A stretch of 64,000 bases of DNA from Streptomyces olivoverticillatus (GTDB lineage Bacteria > Actinomycetota > Actinomycetes > Streptomycetales > Streptomycetaceae): the NCBI RefSeq assembly GCF_014203555.1, contig NZ_JACHJH010000004.1, positions 575,246-639,245 on the forward strand, in the 5' to 3' direction. Below are positions 46,478 to 55,254 of the stretch, in pieces. The notes under the pieces were generated by a model. It had not been told where the DNA came from. It worked only from the letters and a program-made list of their open reading frames with translations, and did not search any database. The position numbers and the translations under genes were made by a program. Position 1 is the first letter of the stretch. Every line of letters begins with the position of its first letter.

Positions 46478-47143
46478 TCAGCCCTCCGTTCCTTCGCTCG
46501 GGACCTTGCTGGTGTTGCCCACCTTGCCGTAGTCGGTGTGCGTCCGGCCGGTCTCCCGGAAGTTCCCGTCCGACCAGTGGTAGATCAGGACATCCTCTCC
46601 CGACGCACAGCACACCGCGTCACCCGGCCCGTAGACCTGCTTGGTGATCTGCAGATCGCGCCGGTCTATGCCGGCGTAGACGGGCGACTGCTCGGCCGTG
46701 AACACATTCTCGTACGAGTCGCCCTTGGGGCGGTAGACGTACGAGCCGATGCCGATGGAATCACCGCAGGTCAGGATGTTCACCACGACGTCGGGCCGGT
46801 CGCTGCCGGTCAGCTGGCCGTAGGTGACGTCGATCGGGTAGTGGTCCTTGACGCACGGCTTGAGGTTCTTCTTGATCTCGTCGCTGACCTTGGGGTCGGA
46901 CTTGATCAGCTTGACGGCGTCGACCTTGCCCCCGGGCGGGGTGGCCGAGGCCGAGGAGGAATCCGAAGGGGCACGGGAGGCCTTCGCCGCGGACTGGGTC
47001 TGCGCGGGCCCTTCCTTGCGCACGCCCTCACTGCTCGCACCGCATCCGGCAAGCAGAAGACCGGCGGCGGCAGCCATCGCTGTGACTGCGCCACCGGTGA
47101 TCAGTGCCGGCTTGTACCGGGCCGCCTTTGTCAGGCTGCGCAC
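46478..47143 (-). CDS. cseA: lipoprotein CseA
   Basis: CseA is an extracytoplasmic lipoprotein that dampens the sigma-E response. From GTG 47143 the protein has 221 residues with a hydrophobic signal and lipobox LLLAGC (Cys near 29), a Ser/Ala-rich linker, then a conserved domain (VDAVKLIKSDPKVSDEIKKNLKPC, YPIDVTYGQLTGSDRPDVVVNILTCGDS). CAGGAA precedes the GTG. It overlaps the sigE 3' end by 13 bases, so translation is coupled. Confidence 0.9.
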   Translation of the reverse strand: MRSLTKAARYKPALITGGAVTAMAAAAGLLLAGCGASSEGVRKEGPAQTQSAAKASRAPSDSSSASATPPGGKVDAVKLIKSDPKVSDEIKKNLKPCVKDHYPIDVTYGQLTGSDRPDVVVNILTCGDSIGIGSYVYRPKGDSYENVFTAEQSPVYAGIDRRDLQITKQVYGPGDAVCCASGEDVLIYHWSDGNFRETGRTHTDYGKVGNTSKVPSEGTEG

Positions 47144-47679
47144 CGTTCCTGCTTCCGCTCGTTGCGCTCGAGAGCGTGGAAGTCCAGGTCGCGGCTCTCC
47201 AGCTCCTGACGGAGCCGGGCCAGCGCCCGGTGCAGCGTGCTCTTGACCGTGCCGGTCGACATGCCGAGCGCCTCCGCGGTCTCCTCGGTGCTCATCTGCT
47301 CCCAGTGGCGCAGCACCACGACGCTGCGCTGCTTGGGCGCCAGGACTCCGAGGATGTCCATCAGCAGGGCGCGGTCGGCGTGCTGCTCGGTGCCGTCCTC
47401 GACGCTGGCGTCGGGGAGCTGCTCGGTGGGCACCTCGTCGAGCTTGCGGGCGCGCCACCACTCCGTACGAGTGTTGATCATGACACGGCGGAGATAGGCG
47501 TCCGCAAGCGACTTGTCCGCTATGCCTTCCCAGCGGCCGTAGGTGCGGACGAGGGCGGTCTGGAGCAGGTCCTGCGCGTCGATGGGGTCCGGGACCAGGC
47601 GCCGGGCGCTGCGCAGGAGGGCGTCCTGACGGTTGCGCACGTACTCTTCGAAGTCCAGAACCTTGCCGCTGCTGGCCAT
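47131..47679 (-). CDS. sigE: RNA polymerase ECF sigma factor SigE
   Basis: Sigma-E directs the cell-envelope stress regulon. The 182-residue protein has region 2 (LDFEEYVRNRQDALLRSARRLVPDPIDAQDLLQTALVRTYGRW) and region 4 (LAPKQRSVVVLRHWEQMSTEETAEALGMSTGTVKSTLHRALARLRQEL), close to S. coelicolor SigE. I chose ATG 47679 (MASSGKVLDF) because GGAGG lies 8 nt before it; ATG 47694 is the alternative. It heads the operon with cseA, cseB and cseC, with no anti-sigma gene, as expected for this two-component-controlled ECF factor. Confidence 0.95.
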   Translation of the reverse strand: MASSGKVLDFEEYVRNRQDALLRSARRLVPDPIDAQDLLQTALVRTYGRWEGIADKSLADAYLRRVMINTRTEWWRARKLDEVPTEQLPDASVEDGTEQHADRALLMDILGVLAPKQRSVVVLRHWEQMSTEETAEALGMSTGTVKSTLHRALARLRQELESRDLDFHALERNERKQERCAA

Positions 47680-47901
47680 ACTCGCAGCCTCCATTCCACT
47701 TGCGTTCCCCGCGCCACGCTGGTGGTCCTCCAGCACGGGTAGGACGCTACGGAGGAGCTGTTGCGACGTGATGTGCAGGAGCACGTCGGCTGGTGCACAG
47801 CTGTCCATAGGTTGTGTAACAGCCCGGCGGATAGATCGGGGAAAGAGCGGCTCTGTCCGTTTCACCGGCTGCTTTTCGCTCTCCCGCCGCTGTCACACGC
47901 C

Positions 47902-48795
47902 TTAGGTGAGCGGCAGGCGGTACATCCCGCCCGCCAGCGGCTCGACCAGTCCGTCGGCCACCAGCCCGTCCAGCGCGCGGGCCCGCTGCACGGGCTCGTC
48001 CCACACGGCGTCCAGCGCCGCCTGCGGCACCGGGGCGACGGCCTCGCGCAGGACAGCCAGCAGCTTGCCGCGCACCTGGCGGTCCGTGCCCGCGTACGTC
48101 TGGCCGCGGCGCGGCGGCCCGTCGTGCGCCGGGGAGCCGGCGGCCAGCCAGGCGCACTCGGCGGCGATCGGACAGCGCGTGCACGACGGCGTGCGCGCCG
48201 TGCACACCAGCGCGCCGAGCTCCATCGTGGCCGCGGCCCAGCGGGCAGCCACCGCCTCCTCCTCGGGCAGCAGCGCACGGGCCAGCCTGCGCTCGGCGGC
48301 GGTGGTGGCGTTCGGCGGGTACTGGGTGCCGCCGACCGCCCGGGCGAAGACGCGGCGGACGTTGGTGTCGAGCACCGCGTGCCGCTGCCCGTAGGCGAAC
48401 GACGCCACGGCCGCGGCCGTGTACTCGCCGACGCCCGGCAGCGCCAGCAGCTTGGCGTGGTCGTCCGGCACCTCGCCGCCGTGCCGCTCGGTGATCGCCG
48501 AAGCGGCGGCGTGCAGCCGCAGGGCGCGCCGCGGATAGCCGAGCCGGCCCCAGGCCCGCACGGCCTCGCCGGGCGGCTCGGCCGCCAGGTCGGCCGGGCG
48601 CGGCCAGCGCGCCAGCCACTGCTCGTACACCGGCAGCACCCGGCTGACGGGGGTCTGCTGGAGCATGAACTCGCTGACCATCACCCCCCACGGGCCGGCC
48701 TCGGGGCGGCGCCAGGGCAGATCGCGGGCGTGCACGGCGAACCAGTCGATGACGGGGGCGTGCAGGGGGGCGGGGGTGATGGGTGTGACAGTCAT
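47902..48795 (-). CDS. mutY: A/G-specific adenine DNA glycosylase
   Basis: MutY removes adenine mispaired with 8-oxoguanine. The 297-residue protein shows LPWRRPEAGPWGVMVSEFMLQQTPVSRV (catalytic Glu), the helix-hairpin-helix LPGVGEYTAAAVASFAYGQ, LDTNVRRVFAR with the catalytic Asp, and the iron-sulfur Cys set C-x6-C-x2-C-x5-C in CTARTPSCTRCPIAAEC. It lacks the NUDIX-like C-terminal domain of E. coli MutY and ends in a short winged-helix-like region, common in actinobacteria. It begins at ATG 48795, divergent from a PPOx gene. Confidence 0.95.
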   Translation of the reverse strand: MTVTPITPAPLHAPVIDWFAVHARDLPWRRPEAGPWGVMVSEFMLQQTPVSRVLPVYEQWLARWPRPADLAAEPPGEAVRAWGRLGYPRRALRLHAAASAITERHGGEVPDDHAKLLALPGVGEYTAAAVASFAYGQRHAVLDTNVRRVFARAVGGTQYPPNATTAAERRLARALLPEEEAVAARWAAATMELGALVCTARTPSCTRCPIAAECAWLAAGSPAHDGPPRRGQTYAGTDRQVRGKLLAVLREAVAPVPQAALDAVWDEPVQRARALDGLVADGLVEPLAGGMYRLPLT

Positions 48796-48881
48796 GGCAC
48801 TACCGATCCTGGCACGGTTGGCTGCCCGATTTCAGCCCGCCCACGGCCTCGGCGCCGTTACGGGCCTCCTACGCTGGCACC

Positions 48882-49376
48882 ATGACCAGCGAGACGCAGC
48901 CCGGCCCCCCGCCCGAGATCCGGGCCGCCCTCGACGCGCACACCACGATGACCCTCGCCTACGCCGATGACGACGGCCCCCAGGCGTGCGCCGTGCTCTA
49001 CGCGGTGACCGACGAACCTGCCTTGGTCTTCGTCACGTCCGGCTCCACCCGGCACGGGCGCGCCCTCGCCGCGGACGCCCGTGTCGCCTTCACCGCGCAG
49101 CGCGACGGACAGGACTGGACTGCCCTGACCGGCATTCAAGGCCGCGGCTGCTGCCGTCGTTTGACGGGCGACCAGCGGGCGGCCGCTTGGCGCGCGTACA
49201 GCGCCCGCTTCCCCTACGTCGAACAGAGCGAAAGGCTGCGGCAGGCGATGGAGCGCACCGATCTGTGGGAGTTGCGCCCGGACTGGCTGCGACTGGTCGA
49301 CAACGGACAGGGTTTCGGCCACAAGTCGGAGTGGACGCGCACCGCTCCCCAAGGCCGCGACCAGGACCGCCGGTAA
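48882..49376 (+). CDS. pyridoxamine 5'-phosphate oxidase-like split-barrel protein
   Basis: The 164-residue protein has the split-barrel pattern: MTLAYADDDGPQACAVLYAVTDEPALVFVTSGSTRHGRALAADARVAFTAQ, then GIQGRGCCRRLTGDQRAAAWRAYSARFPYV. Such proteins bind FMN, F420 or heme; the cofactor cannot be told here. TACGCT (48870-48875) is 6 nt before ATG 48882, so it is probably leaderless. Confidence 0.85.
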   Translation: MTSETQPGPPPEIRAALDAHTTMTLAYADDDGPQACAVLYAVTDEPALVFVTSGSTRHGRALAADARVAFTAQRDGQDWTALTGIQGRGCCRRLTGDQRAAAWRAYSARFPYVEQSERLRQAMERTDLWELRPDWLRLVDNGQGFGHKSEWTRTAPQGRDQDRR

Positions 49377-49475
49377 CCCCCAACAGGCCCGATGCCGGGC
49401 ACATGATGGGAAAAGTAGGCACTCCTACGGCGGGTACTGGCTGGTGCCCCGGCCGATCTCTCGTAGAGTCTTCGC

Positions 49476-50291
49476 GTGGGATCACTGCGCAATCCGATCG
49501 GGCCGCTTCCCTCCTCCATCTACTGGCGGCGGAGGGCAGTTGCGCTTGGCCTGCTCGGCCTTCTCGTACTGCTGGTGGTGTGGCTGCTCGCCCTCGGGGG
49601 CGGAGGCGGCTCCAAGGACTCGCAGGGCCAAGACTCTGACGACAAGGGCGGGTCGGAGACCGCCATCACGCCCGGGCCGGAACCGTCGGGGCCGCACATC
49701 AGCCAACGTCCGGGCGGGCGTGGCGATTCGGGCGGCGGTGGCGCGGGAGGCTCCGGTGGCCAGGGTGGCAGCGGAGGTTCCGGTGGCGGCGGTACGGGCG
49801 GTGGCGCCGGTGCCGGGGGCGGTTTCGGCGGCGGCGCCGGCATGGTGGTGACCGGCGACGGCAAGGCCGTGGCGGCCGGATCCGGCGTGCCCGACTGCGC
49901 GCCGGGCTCGGTGCAGCTGAGCGTGCGCAGCGTCAAGGACTCCTACCGGCCCGACGAGAAGCCGAAGTTCGAGGTCGTCGTGAAGAACTCCGGCAGCAGC
50001 GCCTGCAAGGTGAACTTCGGGACGCCCGCCGCCCTGCTGAAGATCACGGACAGCAAGGGCGAGGAGCACGTCTGGGCGTCCGACGACTGCCCCCGGGGCA
50101 CCGGCGCGGTGCTGGTGGAGGTCCCGGGCTCCGGCGAGACCAAGCGCACCCTGGAGTGGGACCGCAAGCGCAGCGCCGCGCACTGCGCGACGCCGGGCGG
50201 CGCGGCCGCGGCGGGCGCGGGGGCGTACCGGGTCGAGGTCAAGGTGGCCGGGGCCACCGAGCGGGCGGAATTCAGCCTGGAGAAGGGCTGA
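49476..50291 (+). CDS. membrane-anchored protein with Gly-rich linker and extracytoplasmic beta domain
   Basis: The 271-residue protein has one membrane helix (RRRAVALGLLGLLVLLVVWLLAL), a Ser/Asp then Gly-rich linker of about 80 residues (GGGGAGGSGGQGGSGGSGG and more), and a C-terminal beta-sandwich-like domain (PDCAPGSVQLSVRSVKDSYRPDEKPKFEVVVKNSG) with four Cys, resembling DUF4232-type lipoprotein domains. TAGAGT (49464-49469) is 6 nt before GTG 49476. It is convergent with disA. Function unknown. Confidence 0.75.
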   Translation: MGSLRNPIGPLPSSIYWRRRAVALGLLGLLVLLVVWLLALGGGGGSKDSQGQDSDDKGGSETAITPGPEPSGPHISQRPGGRGDSGGGGAGGSGGQGGSGGSGGGGTGGGAGAGGGFGGGAGMVVTGDGKAVAAGSGVPDCAPGSVQLSVRSVKDSYRPDEKPKFEVVVKNSGSSACKVNFGTPAALLKITDSKGEEHVWASDDCPRGTGAVLVEVPGSGETKRTLEWDRKRSAAHCATPGGAAAAGAGAYRVEVKVAGATERAEFSLEKG

Positions 50292-50312
50292 CCGCAGAAG
50301 GGCCGAGCGGGC

Positions 50313-50340
50313 GGGCGTACGCGCACCTGCGCGCACGCCC
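50313..50340. terminator. hairpin between convergent genes
   Basis: GGGCGTACGCGC (50313-50324) pairs with GCGCGCACGCCC (50329-50340) with one mismatch around ACCT, 22 bases after the membrane protein stop and before the disA end. Confidence 0.6.
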
Positions 50341-50363
50341 GGGCCCTGCGGGGGCACAGCACT

Positions 50364-50382
50364 GACCCATCGGGCACGCCCT
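50364..50382. repeat. single end of the dispersed inverted-repeat family
   Basis: GACCCATCGGGCACGCCCT (50364-50382) equals the right end of the 13016-13201 element but for one base. No left partner is visible nearby, so it is a solo or decayed end. It lies 6 bases before the disA stop. Confidence 0.55.
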
Positions 50383-50388
50383 GGGGGA

Positions 50389-51513
50389 TCAGACGTACCG
50401 TTCCAGGATCGAGGACTCGGCCAGGCGCGAGAGGCCCTCGCGGACCGAGCGGGCGCGGGCCTCGCCGACGCCGTCGACCGTCTGCAGGTCGTCCACGCTG
50501 GCGGCGAGGAGCTTCTGCAGGCCGCCGAAGTGGTCCACGAGGCGCTCGATGATCGCGCCCGGCAGCCGCGGCACCTTGGCCAGCAGCCGGTAGCCGCGGG
50601 GGGAGACCGCCGAGTCCAGGGTCTCGGGCGAGCCGCTGTAGCCCAGGGCCCGTGCCACGATGGGCAGTTCGAGCAGCTCGGCGTGGGTGAGGGCGTCCAG
50701 CTCGGTCAGGGCCTCGGGGACCGTGCGGGTGCGCTTGGCGGTGGGCTCGGGCACATAGTCCCTGACGACCAGCTCGCGCTCGGGCTCGACGCCCGCGATC
50801 AGCTCGTCCAGCTGGAGGGAGAGCAGACGGCCGTCGGTGCCCAGCTCGACCACGTACTCCGCGATCTCCGTGGCGATGCGGCGGACCATCTCCAGGCGCT
50901 GCGAGACCGCCGTGACGTCGCGGACCGTCACCAGGTCCTCGATCTCCAGGGCGGAGAGGGTGCCCGCGACCTCGTCCAGCCGGAGCTTGTAGCGCTCGAG
51001 GGTGGCCAGCGCCTGGTTGGCGCGGGAGAGGATCGCGCCCGACTCCTCCAGCACGCGCCGCTCGCCGCCGACGTACAGCGCGATCAGCCGCATCGACTGG
51101 CTGACCGAGACGACGGGGAAGCCGGACTGGATGGAGGCGCGCTGCGCCGTGCGGTGGCGGGTGCCGGTCTCCTCGGTGGGGATCGAGGCGTCGGGGTAGA
51201 GCTGGACGCCCGCCCGGACGATCTTGGTGGCGTCCTTGTCGAGGATCAGGGCGCCGTCCAGCTTGCACAGCTCGCGCAGCCGGGTTGCGGTGAACTCGAC
51301 GTCCAGGACGAATCCGCCGGTGCACATCGACTCGACGGTCTTGTCCATGCCCAGGACGATGAGGCCGCCGGTGTTGCCGCGGAGGACGCGCTCCAGGCCG
51401 TCGCGCAGGGCCGTGCCGGGCGCGACGGCGCTCAGCGAGGCGCGCATCAGCCCGTCGACCCCGGAGCCACTCCCGGCCTTGCCGGGGCCCGATGCCCGGT
51501 CGTTGGCTGCCAC
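50389..51513 (-). CDS. disA: DNA integrity scanning protein DisA (diadenylate cyclase)
   Basis: DisA makes cyclic di-AMP from two ATP and pauses on branched DNA. The 374-residue protein has the DAC domain with DGA (LCKLDGALILDKDA) and RHR (GTRHRTAQRAS), a helical spine, and a C-terminal helix-hairpin-helix (LQTVDGVGEARARSVREGLSRL). GGAGGAG precedes GTG 51513. radA lies upstream in the same direction, as in many bacteria, with 192 bases between that may hold a disA promoter. Confidence 0.96.
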   Translation of the reverse strand: MAANDRASGPGKAGSGSGVDGLMRASLSAVAPGTALRDGLERVLRGNTGGLIVLGMDKTVESMCTGGFVLDVEFTATRLRELCKLDGALILDKDATKIVRAGVQLYPDASIPTEETGTRHRTAQRASIQSGFPVVSVSQSMRLIALYVGGERRVLEESGAILSRANQALATLERYKLRLDEVAGTLSALEIEDLVTVRDVTAVSQRLEMVRRIATEIAEYVVELGTDGRLLSLQLDELIAGVEPERELVVRDYVPEPTAKRTRTVPEALTELDALTHAELLELPIVARALGYSGSPETLDSAVSPRGYRLLAKVPRLPGAIIERLVDHFGGLQKLLAASVDDLQTVDGVGEARARSVREGLSRLAESSILERYV

Positions 51514-51705
51514 TGCACTCCTCCGGTCGCAAGGTCAACGGTGCCGCGGGCCGCCCAGATGTCGAGTGCGCCGCGGTGTATCTCGTCGTGTCTCGTCGGG
51601 GTACATCGTCGCGCGGGCGGGACCAGGGGAAAGTCTACTGGCGCCCGGCCCGATAGAGAGGGGGCTGTCCCCACTGTCCTCAACGGGCGTGCCCGGAGGC
51701 CGCCC

Positions 51706-53139
51706 TCACGAGCCGCCCTGGGACCGGGACCCGGCCGCCTCCCCCCGCTCCTCGCGGCGCGGCCGCCCCGGCAGCACCCGCAGGGCGTCGCCTATGTCGG
51801 CGACCTCCAGCACCCGCATCCCGGCGGGCACCTTGCCGGGGTCGCCCGGCACCAGGGCGTGCGTGAAGCCGAGCCGGGCCGCCTCGGCCAGCCGGCGCTG
51901 CACCCCGGTGACCCGCCGGACCTCTCCCGCCAGCCCCACCTCGCCGATGGCGACCAGGTTCTTCGGCAGCGGGGTGTCGCTCGCGGCGCTGGCGAGGGCG
52001 AGCGCGATGGCGAGGTCGGCAGCCGGCTCGGAGAGCTTCACCCCGCCGACCGTGGCGCTGTAGATGTCGCGCTTGCCCAGGGCGCTGATGCGCCCGCGCT
52101 GCTCGAGGACGGCGAGCATCATCGAGACCCGGGAGGTCTCCAGGCCGGAGGTGGTGCGGCGCGGGGAGGGGATCTGGGAGTCGACCGTCAGCGCCTGCAC
52201 CTCGGCCACCAGCGGGCGGCGGCCCTCCAGCGTCACCGTCAGACAGGTGCCCGGCACCGGCTCGGCGCGCCGGGTGAGGAAGAGGCCGCTGGGGTCGGCG
52301 AGGCCGGTGATGCCCTCGTCGTGCAGCTCGAAGCAGCCCACCTCGTCCGTGGCCCCGTAGCGGTTCTTCACGCCGCGCACCAGGCGCAGGCGCGCGTGCC
52401 GATCGCCCTCGAAGTGCAGGACGACGTCGACGAGGTGCTCCAGCAGGCGCGGGCCCGCGATCGCGCCGTCCTTGGTGACGTGGCCGACCAGCAGCGTGGC
52501 CATGCCGCGCTCCTTGGAGGCGCGGATCAGGGCGCCCGCCACCTCGCGCACCTGGGCCATGCCGCCGGGGGCACCGTCGATCTCGGGGGAGGCGACGGTC
52601 TGCACGGAGTCGAGGATCAGCAGGGAGGGCTTGACCGAGTCGAGATGCCCGAGGACGGCGGACAGATCGGTCTCGGCGGCGAGATACAGATGGTCGGACA
52701 GGGCGCCGATGCGGTCGGCGCGCAGCCGGACCTGGCTTGCCGACTCCTCGCCCGTGACGTAGAGGGTGCGGTGCTCCTCCGATGCCGCACTGGCCGCCAC
52801 GTCCAGCAGTAGCGTCGACTTGCCGACACCGGGCTCGCCCGCGAGCAGCACCACCGCGCCGGGGACGAGCCCGCCGCCCAGCACCCGGTCCAGCTCGGGC
52901 ACGCCCGTGCCGCGCGCAGTGGCCTGGCGGCCGTCGACCTGGCCGATGGGCAACGCGGCGGAGGTCACGCGGCCGGGCGCGGTCGTGCGTACGGCGGGCG
53001 CGCCGCCGAACTCCTCGACGGTGCCCCACGCCTGGCACTCCGGGCAGCGGCCGAGCCACTTGGCGGTGGTCCAGCCGCACTCCGTGCAGCGGTAGGAGGG
53101 CCGGTCCTTGGCGGACGAGCGAGAAGTACGGGCAGCCAT
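51706..53139 (-). CDS. radA: DNA repair protein RadA
   Basis: RadA is a RecA-related helicase that drives branch migration in recombination. The 477-residue protein has a zinc finger (CTECGWTTAKWLGRCPEC), Walker A LAGEPGVGKSTLLLDVA, Walker B LLILDSVQT, the family motif VKNRYG and a Lon-like C-terminal domain (DLAIALALASAASDTPLPKNLVAIGEVGLAGEVR). I chose ATG 53139 (MAARTSRSSAKDRPSYRC). On the minus strand TACGGT (53147-53152) is 7 nt before it, a probable leaderless start. Confidence 0.95.
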   Translation of the reverse strand: MAARTSRSSAKDRPSYRCTECGWTTAKWLGRCPECQAWGTVEEFGGAPAVRTTAPGRVTSAALPIGQVDGRQATARGTGVPELDRVLGGGLVPGAVVLLAGEPGVGKSTLLLDVAASAASEEHRTLYVTGEESASQVRLRADRIGALSDHLYLAAETDLSAVLGHLDSVKPSLLILDSVQTVASPEIDGAPGGMAQVREVAGALIRASKERGMATLLVGHVTKDGAIAGPRLLEHLVDVVLHFEGDRHARLRLVRGVKNRYGATDEVGCFELHDEGITGLADPSGLFLTRRAEPVPGTCLTVTLEGRRPLVAEVQALTVDSQIPSPRRTTSGLETSRVSMMLAVLEQRGRISALGKRDIYSATVGGVKLSEPAADLAIALALASAASDTPLPKNLVAIGEVGLAGEVRRVTGVQRRLAEAARLGFTHALVPGDPGKVPAGMRVLEVADIGDALRVLPGRPRREERGEAAGSRSQGGS

Positions 53140-53368
53140 GCGAGCCACCGTAGCGGTGGCCACTGACAGTGGCGGCCCAGGGCGCCTCGGACGACCCCCG
53201 GCCCCGCACCACCGGCCTCCGGCAACCCCCCAACCCCGCAGGCCACCGCCGCCCCTCGCCTCGGAACAGGAGGTTCCTGTCCCCTTTTGAGGGAGAACGT
53301 CACCCGAATGGGTTAAACCTCGGTGGGCGGGGCGGACGGGCAGGCACCATCGGCCTACCGTCGCCGGG

Positions 53369-55252
53369 ATGATGACGCGCAGGCCCGAGCCCCCCACTCA
53401 TGCCACCGGCGCGCACCGCGCACCTCGCGGTGCGCGCCGCGCGGCCCAGCCCCCGGTCGTCGAGAACCCCGCCGCCGACACGCCCGTCACACAGAGCGCC
53501 TCCCCCTACGGCACCGCTCCTCGGAGCGCCTCCTCGGATGCCCGCACCACCGAGCTCCCCGCCCCCGACGCCACCCGCGAGACCGAGGTGATCAGCGAGA
53601 CCGAAGGGGGCGACGAGGGCCAAGACGATCAAGACGGCGAGGATCAAGTCGGCGAGGGCCAGGACCTCGACGAGACCGTCCCCCGCCTGCCCCTCGCGCG
53701 CTACGAGCCCCACCTGGACGGCGTGTTCACCTACTGCCTGTCGGTGCTGTGCGACCACGACACCGCCGTCGCCGCCCTCGGCGAGGTCCTCGCCCACGCC
53801 GAGCGCCGCGCCGACCGCGCCCCCGCCGCCGGGGAGGTCCTGCGCCCCTGGCTGTACGCCCTGGCCCGCTGGGAGTGCCTGCGCAGACTGGCCGAGCCCG
53901 CCGCAGCCCGAACCGCCGCGGCAGCCGGCCCCGCGGAGACCGCCGACCCGCGGCACCGCGCGGAACTGGCCCTGCTCGCCTGGCCGGAGGCCGCCGGCAC
54001 CACCGCCGAGCAGCGCGAAGCCCTCGAACTGGCCGTCCGCCACCAGCTCGCCCCCCACGAGGTCGCCGCCGTGCTCCGCATGGAGTGCGACGCCGCCCGC
54101 GCGCTGCTCTCCAGCGCCGCCTGCGAAGTCGAGCGCACCCGCACCGCCCTGGCCGTCGTCGAGTCCGGCCGCTGTCCGCTCGTCGCCCGCTTCACAGAGG
54201 ACCGGGAAGTGCTGCTGGGAGCGGTACTCCGGCGCGAGCTGGTGCGGCATGTGGACGAGTGCGCCGTCTGCCGCCGCACCGCCGAGCGCGCCACCGCCGG
54301 CGAGCCCTGGCCCGGCACGGCCGCTTCCTCCGCCCCTCTGCCCGTCCTCCGGGCGCCCCGTGCCGCAGCGCACGCAGCCACGCTGCGCGCCCTGGGCCGG
54401 CGCCCCCAGCGCCGGCGTGCGGCCGCCCGCGTCACGCCCCGCTTCGACCGCAGCGGCTTCCCCGTCGCCCCCAAGGACCGCACTGCCCGCCGCAGCCGCC
54501 TGCGCAGCCGGGCCGTCACCGCCACGGTCGTCGCGACCGTCGTCGCCGCCCCGGTCCTCGCCCTGTGGGCCGCCTACCGGGGAGCGCCGCTCGGCGAGGG
54601 CCACGGCTCCGCGACGGTCTCCGCCCCCGAGACCGACAGCCTCGGCGGCCACCCGCACGAAGGCTCGTACGACGATCCGTACGACAGCGGCGCATACGAC
54701 CCCTACACCGGCTCCTACGAGGCCGGCGGCGCCGCCCGCGCCCCCATGGGCGCGCCCGCCACCGTGGGCCACCGGTTCGCCGACGTCTCCGTCGCCGTTG
54801 TCGGCCCCGACGGCAGGCCAGTCCCTCTCCCGGCCGGCCCCGGCGCCACGCCCCCGCCCGCCCCGCGGCAGGGCCCGCCCGGCCCGGTCCTCGGACCCGG
54901 GCGGCTGACGGTCGAGGCGCAGCCCAGCGGCACCGCCACCGTCATCACGCTCCGGGCCAGCGGCGGCGAGCCGGTCAGCTGGTCCATGTCGGCCGACGCG
55001 CCCTGGCTGCGGCTCAGCCAGCCCGGCGGGGTGCTGCGCCCGGGCCAGTCCGTGACGGTCACCGTCTCCGTGGACCACAGCCTGGAACCGTCCGGGCGCT
55101 GGCGGGCGCGGGTGGCCGTCGCGCCGGGCGGCTCGGCCGTGACGATCGAAGGCTGTGGCTCGGCCCCCGCGCCCACCGGCCCCACGCCCGGGGCCCCCAC
55201 CCCTCCCGCCACGCCGCCCGCACCGACGCCGATGCCGACGCGCACGGGCTGA
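53369..55252 (+). CDS. transmembrane protein with sigma-like/zinc-binding N-part and extracytoplasmic BACON domain
   Basis: The 627-residue protein has a disordered acidic start, a helical region like ECF sigma parts (about 110-270: LDGVFTYCLSVLCDHDTAVAALGEVLAHAERR, LAPHEVAAVLRMECDAARALLSSAACEVER), an HxxxCxxC motif at His294/Cys298/Cys301 as in zinc-binding anti-sigma factors, one membrane helix (about 381-402) and a C-terminal BACON-type beta domain (about 510-590: VTVEAQPSG-like LTVEAQPSGTATVITLRASGGEPVSWSMSADAPWLRLS). TACCGT (53356-53361) precedes ATG 53369 by 7 nt. Divergent from radA. Confidence 0.8.
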   Translation: MMTRRPEPPTHATGAHRAPRGARRAAQPPVVENPAADTPVTQSASPYGTAPRSASSDARTTELPAPDATRETEVISETEGGDEGQDDQDGEDQVGEGQDLDETVPRLPLARYEPHLDGVFTYCLSVLCDHDTAVAALGEVLAHAERRADRAPAAGEVLRPWLYALARWECLRRLAEPAAARTAAAAGPAETADPRHRAELALLAWPEAAGTTAEQREALELAVRHQLAPHEVAAVLRMECDAARALLSSAACEVERTRTALAVVESGRCPLVARFTEDREVLLGAVLRRELVRHVDECAVCRRTAERATAGEPWPGTAASSAPLPVLRAPRAAAHAATLRALGRRPQRRRAAARVTPRFDRSGFPVAPKDRTARRSRLRSRAVTATVVATVVAAPVLALWAAYRGAPLGEGHGSATVSAPETDSLGGHPHEGSYDDPYDSGAYDPYTGSYEAGGAARAPMGAPATVGHRFADVSVAVVGPDGRPVPLPAGPGATPPPAPRQGPPGPVLGPGRLTVEAQPSGTATVITLRASGGEPVSWSMSADAPWLRLSQPGGVLRPGQSVTVTVSVDHSLEPSGRWRARVAVAPGGSAVTIEGCGSAPAPTGPTPGAPTPPATPPAPTPMPTRTG

Positions 55253-55254
55253 GC

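Noticed and set aside
51447..51683. 78-codon minus-strand frame between disA and radA
   Set aside because: No domain or ribosome site, and it overlaps the disA start; more likely the disA promoter region.
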